This document shows positions 57,869 through 64,000 of a stretch of 64,000 bases of DNA, piece by piece. The stretch spans positions 62,001-126,000 of the forward strand of contig NZ_FNBP01000005.1 of NCBI RefSeq assembly GCF_900102535.1, in the 5' to 3' direction. How positions within the stretch are numbered: position 1 is the stretch's first letter; each line of letters opens with the position of its first letter. A program made the position numbers and the translations under genes. This DNA is from Sulfitobacter delicatus. GTDB lineage: Bacteria; Pseudomonadota; Alphaproteobacteria; Rhodobacterales; Rhodobacteraceae. The notes beneath the pieces were generated by a model. That model was not told the origin of the DNA. It saw only the letters and a program-made list of their open reading frames with translations, and made no database searches.

Positions 57869-58285
57869 CTACCTTTGGCGCACCGCCAGCCCACGGGCGC
57901 GCAATGCATCTGTGAGCTCATCGGCCACATCTTGGCCAAGCTCTGGAGCGAGAAAGTCGAGACCCTCGCGCTCCAGCTCATCCACCGCTCGCGCCAGCCA
58001 AGGGTTTCCCTTGCGGGCGGGTTGCTTGACCGATTTTGCGGGGTGTCTCCCGCCCTTCCAGGCGAGTGCTTTCTTGCGTTTTGGTTTGATGGTGAGCGCG
58101 GGCCTGCCATCGTGAACCGCGCGCGCATAGGGCGTGTTGGCCGCCAGGATCGCGTCCTCGGTGCCGGATGGCTCGACCACATGCGCCTTGCGCAAATCGC
58201 CCTTATCAAAGGGCACATTGTCTTGACGTGTTGCGATCTCGCGTAGCTTTTCTGCCACCTGGAGGCTGATGCGCTGGAGGTTCAT
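57869..58285 (-). CDS. Head-tail joining type protein (HK97 gp10-like), tentative
   Basis: The 138-residue protein has the layout of small phage joining proteins: an N-terminal helix, DLRKAHVVEPSGTEDAILA, a YARAVHDGRPALTIKPK segment (as in gp10-type proteins, where VExG begins), and a helical end (WLARAVDELEREGLDFL). The start overlaps the terminase stop by 4 nt. The assignment is by pattern and place. Confidence 0.62.
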   Translation of the reverse strand: MNLQRISLQVAEKLREIATRQDNVPFDKGDLRKAHVVEPSGTEDAILAANTPYARAVHDGRPALTIKPKRKKALAWKGGRHPAKSVKQPARKGNPWLARAVDELEREGLDFLAPELGQDVADELTDALRARGLAVRQR

Positions 58286-60018
58286 GAGAGCACCTCGATG
58301 CCCAGCCCGCCGCCGCCACCGCCTGGCTTTGCGCGCCCATCGGCGGCGAGCGCAACGGCCCAGAAAAGGTCACCATGCCCCTCATCATTGCGCTCGGCGT
58401 CATACTTGATCGAGGTGCCGCTGGTGATCTTTTGGATCGAGTGCATTTGCGCCAGGACATCGGGATCATTGGGCAACAGGAGGCGGCGCTCCTCGGCCAG
58501 CTTGAGCACGTTCAAAGCGAGCTTTGACTTGCGCTGAGCTGAGAACCAAACGCCCTCAAAGCGCTCAGGGCTGGCGGTGTGGAGCTCCTCGGCGAGCTGC
58601 ATACCGAGGCCCGTCTTGTCGATCTTCCAGCTCTCAATATCGAAACGCCCGTCAACCTCATGAATGGTGGCCTTTTGCGCATCGAATTTCATGCCCTTGT
58701 GCATTTCGTGGTGGATCAGAGCAAAGCGATCTTTCCACTTTTTCCCATCGACCTCCTGGCCCACCAGCGCGATGGCCGTGCGGTCATTGATCCGGCCCAC
58801 ATCGACACCACCGCGCAAGCGGCCAAAGCGATGCAGCAAGATGCGCTCCTCGGTAAGCGAGTGCAGGAGCTCCCAGGACAAGAGCGCGGAGCCATTCTCA
58901 GCCCACTGGCACTCATAGAACATCGCCCAGCTCTCGCTATCAAAGAGCATGCGCAGCTCATCGAGACCGCCAGGCAATGGCATGCCCTGGCTGATCGCGT
59001 CCTCGATGGTGATGGTTTTGCGCGACCAATGGCCGTGCTTGTTTTTGTGATTGGTGGCGATCTCCCAGAACAAAGACCCAGGCAAGAACGGTGTGGAAAA
59101 CACCGTGACGCGCCCACCCATTGCGGTGATCGATGGGATCACCGCCGCCCAAAGCATCCGCTGATTGCGCACCCAGGCAAACTCATCGAGCCAGACATCG
59201 CCAGGCCAACCCTGGGCGGTGCGGAAGTTGGTGGACATGGCCACGATTTCAGTGCCCATCACCTTGAGTTTGTTGGCCTTGTCCTCATCGATCAGGACCT
59301 CCAGGCGCGCGGCGTGGTGGCGCACATAGGCAAGGATGATCTGGGCTTGGCGCTCGGATGCTGAGACCACAATCTGAGGGCGTCCAGCCATCGCGCCGAG
59401 GAGCACGGCAAGCCCGACAACGTAGGAGAAACCGATCTGACGCGCCTTGAGGATGATGCGGAACCGCCCCTCATCCTGGAGAAACTCGGTTTGATACTCA
59501 TAGAGCCCATATTCAGGATCGAGGACGCGGGCCAAAGCCTCGGCTGAGACCGCATTGGAAACCGTTGGCCGAGGCTTGGGCTTGGGTTGCGATTTCTTCA
59601 CCCGATCCAATGACTTGGTGAGCATGGCAAGGCGTTGCGCCTGGGCGTTGCTGGGGTTCTTGATGCGGCTGAGCCGGTGAATTTGAGCCTCGATCCCGTC
59701 CGATGTCTCGCGGCGCTTGCGCAAGTCGCTGCCCCAATCGCCTTTAGAGGCCCAGGCGCGCACCGTGCGCTCAGAGCACCCGATCACCGCCGCGATCTCG
59801 CTGGTGCTGTCACCAGCCAGGTATCGAGCTAAGGCATCCTCTTTTTGAGCCTCGGTGAATTTGGGTGGGCGTCCTGGGCGCTTGGATGTGGCTGAGAGCC
59901 GCTGAGAGGACCCAGAATGCGTCAAGTCTTTCTTTTTTGGGTGAGTGGTGCCGAGAGGTGGACAATGCCCCTCAGTGGCGCTCTCTGTGGCTCTTTTGGA
60001 AACAGGTTGCTTTGCCAT
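58282..60018 (-). CDS. Terminase large subunit, P2-type, with N-terminal HTH
   Basis: Packages phage DNA: ATPase motor plus nuclease. The 578-residue protein has an HTH at about residues 53-95 (TEAQKEDALARYLAGDSTSE), a Walker A-like KARQIGFSY (191-199), Walker B VWLDEF (Asp278, Glu279), and an RNase H-like nuclease domain (GVDVGRINDRTAI, DKTGLGMQLAEEL). It resembles P2/PBSX-type terminases rather than Mu gp28. The N-terminal HTH may do the small-subunit job, since no small terminase gene is visible. Confidence 0.92.
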   Translation of the reverse strand: MAKQPVSKRATESATEGHCPPLGTTHPKKKDLTHSGSSQRLSATSKRPGRPPKFTEAQKEDALARYLAGDSTSEIAAVIGCSERTVRAWASKGDWGSDLRKRRETSDGIEAQIHRLSRIKNPSNAQAQRLAMLTKSLDRVKKSQPKPKPRPTVSNAVSAEALARVLDPEYGLYEYQTEFLQDEGRFRIILKARQIGFSYVVGLAVLLGAMAGRPQIVVSASERQAQIILAYVRHHAARLEVLIDEDKANKLKVMGTEIVAMSTNFRTAQGWPGDVWLDEFAWVRNQRMLWAAVIPSITAMGGRVTVFSTPFLPGSLFWEIATNHKNKHGHWSRKTITIEDAISQGMPLPGGLDELRMLFDSESWAMFYECQWAENGSALLSWELLHSLTEERILLHRFGRLRGGVDVGRINDRTAIALVGQEVDGKKWKDRFALIHHEMHKGMKFDAQKATIHEVDGRFDIESWKIDKTGLGMQLAEELHTASPERFEGVWFSAQRKSKLALNVLKLAEERRLLLPNDPDVLAQMHSIQKITSGTSIKYDAERNDEGHGDLFWAVALAADGRAKPGGGGGGLGIEVLS

Positions 60019-60033
60019 TGCCGCTCACACCCC

Positions 60034-61314
60034 TCAGGACCGCGCCAGGAGGGCCACAAGGGCATCCATCGACCCTGAGGGTGCCGAGCGCTCAACTGGC
60101 GCTCCTGGGGCCGCTGAGCCGCTCTGAGAGGAATTGGCCAAAGCGGGCATGAGCACACGTGCCTCCTCGGCGGTGATGATCCCGGCGCTGACCAGCCCTG
60201 GCAGGTCCTCGGCATCGTCGCTTGGCGGGGTCAGATCAAGCGGGCGGAATGTAACCTCGCCAGGGCCAAGCGTTTCCTCGGCATTGCCTGGCTTGAGGCC
60301 CAACTCTTTGAGGAGCGGGCGGAGCTGGTCCAGCATGCGCCGCCGCTTGGGCTTGAGGGTCAGGTGCTCAAAGGTGAAAAGCTGGCCACTGACCTCGCCA
60401 CCGCCACCGAGCTGGCCAGCGGTTATGATGCCCAGGACGCGCGGCGGGGTGCCGTGCGCCACAGGGATGCGATCCCGCGCGGCATCGATCAGCTTGAGGA
60501 AATCACCATCCTTGACCTCAGCCGTGAGGCGCTTGATGTCGATCTCGCCCTCCTCGCCAGTGGTCATGACCAGTGTGCGGTGGGCGTTGTCGAGCCCCTG
60601 GTGCTCATTGCGGAAAAAGTCCTGGATCGCCTTTTTCTGAGCGGCGGATGGGGTCAAACCTTTGAACGTGATCGCATACTCTGGGATCGCGTTATTCTTG
60701 AAAAACGAGGCGTTGTAGCGGGTCGCGGCCAGCGCCAACTCCAGCATGCCCTCAGCGCCGATCCATGTGGGCAAGGCGTAGCGCCGCCCCATTGGGCATG
60801 GCTCGCGCAAGTGGACAATCTCGCGGGCGGTGAATGTCACCTTGCGGGTGTCGCCATTGGGTTTGCCGATGCGCTGGAGGTAACCATCGCGAAAGCGGCT
60901 CATTGTGATCGCGGGCAAGCGCCGCAACCCAATGATGCGCTCGCCATCGCTGGACCGGATCACCTGGAGGAAAGCGTTGCCATAGGTGCCGAGGTCGAGA
61001 TCGAGCAACATGAAAAGCTCAGTCGCGCCGGTATCGCAAAGCTCCTCGATCCGCTCGGCCTCGCCAAGAAGACCACCACCAAACGCGCCCTCAGCTTTCA
61101 CATGGATCGCACGGCTATGCTCGGCGCTGGCGCGGTAAAGGGCCGAGAGATTGCGCACGGGGATCGGCCAAAGAAACTCACCATCCAAGCCGACCTCGGC
61201 CCGTGACGCGAGCAAGCCGTCGATCTCAGATTTATGCACCGAGATGGTGACCGCCTCAGCGGTGGATTGGGCCTCTGTTTCGGAGCCTGCGGGTGGGGTT
61301 TCATCTTTGCTCAT
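60034..61314 (-). CDS. Phage portal protein, P2/PBSX type
   Basis: Forms the dodecameric DNA channel at the capsid vertex. The 426-residue protein has the family blocks LWPIPVRNLSALYRASAEHS, DLGTYGNAFLQVIR, LREPCPMGRRYALPTW, ALAATRYNASFFKNNAIPEY and HGTPPRVLGIITAGQLGGGG. ATG 61314 (MSKDETPP) is used; a TTG seven codons upstream is in frame. It is the first gene of the minus-strand block and divergent from the protease/scaffold gene. Confidence 0.93.
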   Translation of the reverse strand: MSKDETPPAGSETEAQSTAEAVTISVHKSEIDGLLASRAEVGLDGEFLWPIPVRNLSALYRASAEHSRAIHVKAEGAFGGGLLGEAERIEELCDTGATELFMLLDLDLGTYGNAFLQVIRSSDGERIIGLRRLPAITMSRFRDGYLQRIGKPNGDTRKVTFTAREIVHLREPCPMGRRYALPTWIGAEGMLELALAATRYNASFFKNNAIPEYAITFKGLTPSAAQKKAIQDFFRNEHQGLDNAHRTLVMTTGEEGEIDIKRLTAEVKDGDFLKLIDAARDRIPVAHGTPPRVLGIITAGQLGGGGEVSGQLFTFEHLTLKPKRRRMLDQLRPLLKELGLKPGNAEETLGPGEVTFRPLDLTPPSDDAEDLPGLVSAGIITAEEARVLMPALANSSQSGSAAPGAPVERSAPSGSMDALVALLARS

Positions 61315-61457
61315 GAGCAAAGAGATACCGCGCAAAATTGGGTAGCAATATCCCCCTAAGCCTTTGAAAGTTTAGTTATAAACCAGAACCCACCCACCTA
61401 TCTGGCACGGCATTAACTGATCGGGCAAGAGTGATTTCAGGAATTTTTTGAAACGCT
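61315..61457. promoter_or_regulatory. Divergent intergenic region between portal and scaffold genes
   Basis: This AT-richer stretch must drive the minus-strand block (portal to lysis) and the plus-strand head genes. I see no convincing sigma-70 box pair; phage-activated (Mor/C-like) promoters would fit. Confidence 0.4.
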
Positions 61458-61464
61458 GAGGAGG
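61458..61464 (+). promoter_or_regulatory. Ribosome-binding site that fixes a TTG start
   Basis: GAGGAGG lies 7 nt before TTG 61472, with no ATG nearby. It decides the start of the protease/scaffold gene. Confidence 0.75.
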
Positions 61465-61471
61465 CAAGCCA

Positions 61472-62416
61472 TTGGCTAAGCTCACAGACCTATCGGTTAG
61501 CTTTTTGTCCCTGGTCAAAACACCGGCCACGGGCAAGGGTCTGACCCTGAAAGCCGCCGATGGTGAGCGCCCCGCCGCCTTCGATCTGGTGGTCAAAAAT
61601 GACGACATGATGCGCGCCTATGGCGTGGTCTATGCGCCTGACCAAGAGGACGCGCACGGCGACACCGCCGATGCTGACACCATCCGCAAAGCTCAAGCCG
61701 AGTTCATGCGCGAGGGTCGCCTCAAGAACATCGACACCGAACACTCATTCACCAGCGAGATGGCCTATGTGGCCGAGAGCTGGCTGGTGCGCAAAGGTGA
61801 TCCGCTTTTCCCTGATGAGCCAGAGGGCTCCTGGGCCGTAGGCATCCAGATCGGCGATCCCGACCTCTGGAAGCAACTGAAATCCGGCGAGCTGACTGGC
61901 ATCTCATTGGCTGGGATCGCTCGCATGGAGCCTGGGCCGGATGATCCTGCCCACCCTCGGTACACCGAGAAAGACGCTGAGATCGGCCTGATCGCACGTC
62001 TCATTAAAGCGCTGACCGGCGCGCCCCACCAAGAACCTGTCGAGGAGACTGACATGACCAAAGATGAGGTCCAAGCGCTGGTGGCCGAAACGCTGAAAAG
62101 CGTTCTGCCCGATGCGCTCAAGGACGCAAGCCAACCGGCTGGCGATCCTGCCCCCAAGGCCGATGCGGCTGAGCTGGAAAAGGCCAAAGAGCTTTTGAAG
62201 GCAAACGGCATCGATGTGCCTGACCCTGCCCCAAAAGCGGATGAGGATGATCTGGATGCCAAGATCGCCAAGGCCGTGGAGAAAGCCGTTGGCACCACCA
62301 AGGGTACCGAAAAGAGCATCGACCAAAAGATCGATGATGCGGTGACCAAGGCGCTGGCCAAGGGCGTGACCGAAACTGACCCCACTGCGGGCGCGACCGA
62401 GGAGAGCTTCGCATGA
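61472..62416 (+). CDS. XkdF-like prohead protease/scaffold protein
   Basis: Putative serine protease and internal scaffold for capsid assembly. The 314-residue protein has the XkdF pattern VYAPDQEDAHGDTADADTI, GRLKNIDTEHSFT, AESWLVRKGDPLFP and ELTGISLAGIAR in the first 155 residues. A long acidic-lysine helical region rich in KxxE (SQPAGDPAPKADAAELEKAK and on) follows, as expected of a scaffold. It starts at TTG 61472 with GAGGAGG upstream. It overlaps the capsid gene by 4 nt. Confidence 0.9.
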   Translation: MAKLTDLSVSFLSLVKTPATGKGLTLKAADGERPAAFDLVVKNDDMMRAYGVVYAPDQEDAHGDTADADTIRKAQAEFMREGRLKNIDTEHSFTSEMAYVAESWLVRKGDPLFPDEPEGSWAVGIQIGDPDLWKQLKSGELTGISLAGIARMEPGPDDPAHPRYTEKDAEIGLIARLIKALTGAPHQEPVEETDMTKDEVQALVAETLKSVLPDALKDASQPAGDPAPKADAAELEKAKELLKANGIDVPDPAPKADEDDLDAKIAKAVEKAVGTTKGTEKSIDQKIDDAVTKALAKGVTETDPTAGATEESFA

Positions 62417-63348
62417 GCCTGATCACCATCAACGGCCAACAGATCGACGATATTGTCGCTGTTTCCAAGGGCATGATCGATGCCGAGGACCTGCGCAATG
62501 GCGGCGAGCTGAAACCCCAGGCCGCATCCCGCCTGATCTCGATGCTGTTTCAGGACACGTTCCTGACCAAGATCACAACCGAGCGCATGACACGTCTGAC
62601 TAAGGATGTGGATGTGCTGGACATCATGCGCCGCCAACTGGTGCGCGTTCCTCAGGGCACCGATCCTGATGCGGGCCAATTCGGCGATGCTGCTGAGTTC
62701 GGCTGTAAGCTGACCGCCCTCGATGTGCAGCTTTTCCCAACCCTGACCTTGGATTTCCTGCGCGAAAACAAGGACAACCCCAACCTGCTCAAAGAGATCG
62801 AAACAGGCTTCAACACTCGCCTGACCACCGATCTGGTCGATCTGGGTTTCAACGGCATCGCAGATGATGCGGCGGGCGCGGATCGCGCTGCCAAGTTCAT
62901 CCGGCTCAATAAGGGCTGGCTCCAGATCATGCGCGATGCGGCCAACACGCCCAAGATCGCCATCGATCCCGCGACCGATGGCTGGATCGCGTCCCTGCGC
63001 GCCATCATGGATGCGTCTGACACTCGGTTCCGCAGCTCCTCGGTGTTCCTCATGAATGAGGCCGATGCCGATGAGTATGCGCGCGAGCTCAATGCGCCGA
63101 TCACCGGCACGGCGATGAATGCCGATAGCCCGTTGCGCCGCTTCGAGGGCAAGCCCATCGAGGCCCACCCCGATATGCCGCGCGGCTCGGTGGCGTTCAC
63201 GCCGCTGAAAAACCTGGTCTATGGCGTGAGCACTGATGTGCGCCGTGATCGTTCCTATCACTCGCGTAAGCGGGTCCTCGAATACACCTTCGACATGGCG
63301 GTGGATTACGAGGTGGCGGTCAAGCAAGCCGCTGTCCTGGGCGAGTAA
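62413..63348 (+). CDS. Phage major capsid protein, P2/PBSX family
   Basis: Main shell protein of the head (HK97-fold expected). The 311-residue protein has VDVLDIMRRQLVRVPQGTDP near the start, LQLFPTLTLDFLRENKDN-type P-domain sequence, RLNKGWLQIMRDAANTP, SSVFLMNEADADEYAREL and YSRKRVLEYTFDMAVDYEVAV-like end (RKRVLEYTFDMAVDYEVA). Size and order after the scaffold gene fit. It overlaps the scaffold gene by 4 nt. Confidence 0.92.
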   Translation: MSLITINGQQIDDIVAVSKGMIDAEDLRNGGELKPQAASRLISMLFQDTFLTKITTERMTRLTKDVDVLDIMRRQLVRVPQGTDPDAGQFGDAAEFGCKLTALDVQLFPTLTLDFLRENKDNPNLLKEIETGFNTRLTTDLVDLGFNGIADDAAGADRAAKFIRLNKGWLQIMRDAANTPKIAIDPATDGWIASLRAIMDASDTRFRSSSVFLMNEADADEYARELNAPITGTAMNADSPLRRFEGKPIEAHPDMPRGSVAFTPLKNLVYGVSTDVRRDRSYHSRKRVLEYTFDMAVDYEVAVKQAAVLGE

Positions 63349-63351
63349 ACC

Positions 63352-63774
63352 ATGCCTGAGGTCGCAAACGTCACACCGGCTGAGATCAGAGCCTTTGCTA
63401 ACCTCCCAAGCGAGGTGCCAGAGGCTCTCCTCACCAAGCATATCGAGATCGCCGAGCGCGCTCTCGCAAGTGCCGCCGGTGTGGCGGGTGCACCTGATGG
63501 CCTGGAGCAAGAATGGATCGAGGCGCTCACCGTGCGCGCCTTGGCCAGTGTCTTTCCCTGGCTCAACACCTTCGCGCTCGATGGCGCGGCCAAGGTGGGG
63601 CGTTTGGAGGGATCGGTCGAATACCGTTTCCTCGATGCCGATGAGGTCGATGCGAAAGTCAAAGGATTGATGAGCCGTTTCGAGGAACTGGTGGCCAAGG
63701 TCACCCCCGCCGATCCGGCTGACGAAACACAAGGCCAAGCCAGCGCTGACACCGCTTGGCTCGGCGCAATCTGA
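63352..63774 (+). CDS. Head completion-type protein (DUF4054/gpL-like), tentative
   Basis: The 140-residue protein has the layout of small head-completion proteins: ITPAEIRAFANLPSEV-type N-terminus (PAEIRAFANLPSEV), HIEIAERALASAAG, EALTVRALASVFPWLNTF and a helical tail (DAKVKGLMSRFEEL). Its place just after the capsid gene supports it. Confidence 0.7.
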   Translation: MPEVANVTPAEIRAFANLPSEVPEALLTKHIEIAERALASAAGVAGAPDGLEQEWIEALTVRALASVFPWLNTFALDGAAKVGRLEGSVEYRFLDADEVDAKVKGLMSRFEELVAKVTPADPADETQGQASADTAWLGAI

Positions 63775-63783
63775 GGACCTTTT

Positions 63784-64000
63784 ATGCGCCTGCGAACCCG
63801 CCTTTCTGAGGAGCTCAAAGCCCGCCTGATCGCCACCTTGCCTGAGGCGGTGGAGACGGTGTGGGATCACGTTGCCGTTGTGGTGATGGTCGAGCAACTC
63901 AAATTCACCTCAGCCGGTGGGCTGGAGGGTGACTGGGAGCGCCGCACCCAATTCGAGGGTGTAGTGCGCGCCGAGCTGCGCGCCGATGGCATCGATAGTC
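63784..64000 (+). CDS. Phage protein, unknown, cut by the window end
   Basis: The first 72 residues are visible, beginning MRLRTRLSEELKARLIATLP, with the beta-rich VAVVVMVEQLKFTSAGGLEG in the middle. The position after the capsid and completion genes suggests a neck or tail-terminator protein; the rest lies outside the window. Confidence 0.62.
   Translation, partial: MRLRTRLSEELKARLIATLPEAVETVWDHVAVVVMVEQLKFTSAGGLEGDWERRTQFEGVVRAELRADGIDS

Larger units (their letters stand above)
45404..64000. mobile_element. Mu-like transposable prophage with P2/PBSX-type head genes, right end outside window
   Basis: The element has a MuA-type transposase, MuB ATPase, GemA and DUF3164 in a rightward early operon divergent from a repressor, as in Mu. 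The left terminus is placed at a TG dinucleotide (45404), 10 nt before the first of three transposase-site-like repeats; this position is tentative (45397-45425). Terminase, portal, protease/scaffold and capsid genes follow. Composition differs from the host: GAG dominates for Glu and only one GANTC site was seen. The insertion lies just after cinA and breaks no gene that I can see. Confidence 0.93.

Noticed and set aside
61765-63897. Open frame of 710 codons on the minus strand, antisense to the scaffold and capsid genes
   Set aside because: It is a shadow of GC-rich codon bias. The plus-strand frames have clear family motifs and 4-nt coupled starts; the antisense translation has no recognisable domain.

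Overview
This window is a piece of an alphaproteobacterial chromosome, most likely from the Roseobacter group of Rhodobacterales. The evidence is high GC, an intact dusB-ntrB-ntrC-ntrY-ntrX-trkA-trkH-hfq-hflX block, a fused ispDF, a CtaA-type heme A synthase and the TTTTTGGCYAAAAA motif downstream of genes. I cannot name the genus from sequence alone; Sulfitobacter-like is a guess.

Positions 1-45403 are ordinary host DNA. In order they hold: the 3' part of gyrA; a small exported protein; an M32 carboxypeptidase with ctaA; trmJ; a ThiE-like protein; a HupE/DUF4198 pair whose divergent start codons overlap; the pseudouridine catabolism pair psuK-psuG; a DUF502 membrane protein; a patatin-like lipase with 3-hydroxybutyrate dehydrogenase; a YejA-like binding protein; an ArsC-like phosphatase; an XRE-cupin regulator; a FrnE-like DsbA protein; a Bcr/CflA exporter; mfd; hemB; a SYLF protein; a beta-hydroxyacid dehydrogenase; a penicillin acylase homologue with a 23S/tRNA-type pseudouridine synthase; DUF2177; a SleB hydrolase; then hflX-hfq, trkH-trkA, the ntr cluster with dusB, and ispDF-pgpA-cinA. 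A probable small RNA lies on the minus strand at 14103-14178.

From about 45404 to the end of the window lies a transposable (Mu-like) prophage, cut off on the right by the window edge. Its left end carries three direct repeats that look like transposase sites. A LexA-type self-cleaving repressor is divergent from an early operon, with three operator-like sites between them. The early operon encodes a Ner-position protein, a zinc-ribbon protein, the MuA-type DDE transposase, the MuB-type ATPase, a cupin-like protein, DUF3164, a phage HU, GemA and several small proteins, and ends with a MuF head protein. A low-GC lipoprotein gene (a moron) with its own terminator follows.

The prophage is a mosaic. 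After the moron the coding strand flips: portal, P2-type terminase, a tail-joining-type protein, a peptidoglycan-binding protein, a membrane-anchored lysozyme, a 3TM holin-like protein, DUF1353 and a small coiled-coil membrane protein are all on the minus strand. An XkdF-like protease/scaffold, a P2/PBSX-type major capsid protein and head-completion genes are divergent on the plus strand. The replication machinery is therefore Mu-like, and the head is P2/PBSX-like. The prophage also differs from the host in composition: it has almost no GANTC sites (one seen in 18.6 kb) and strongly prefers GAG for glutamate.
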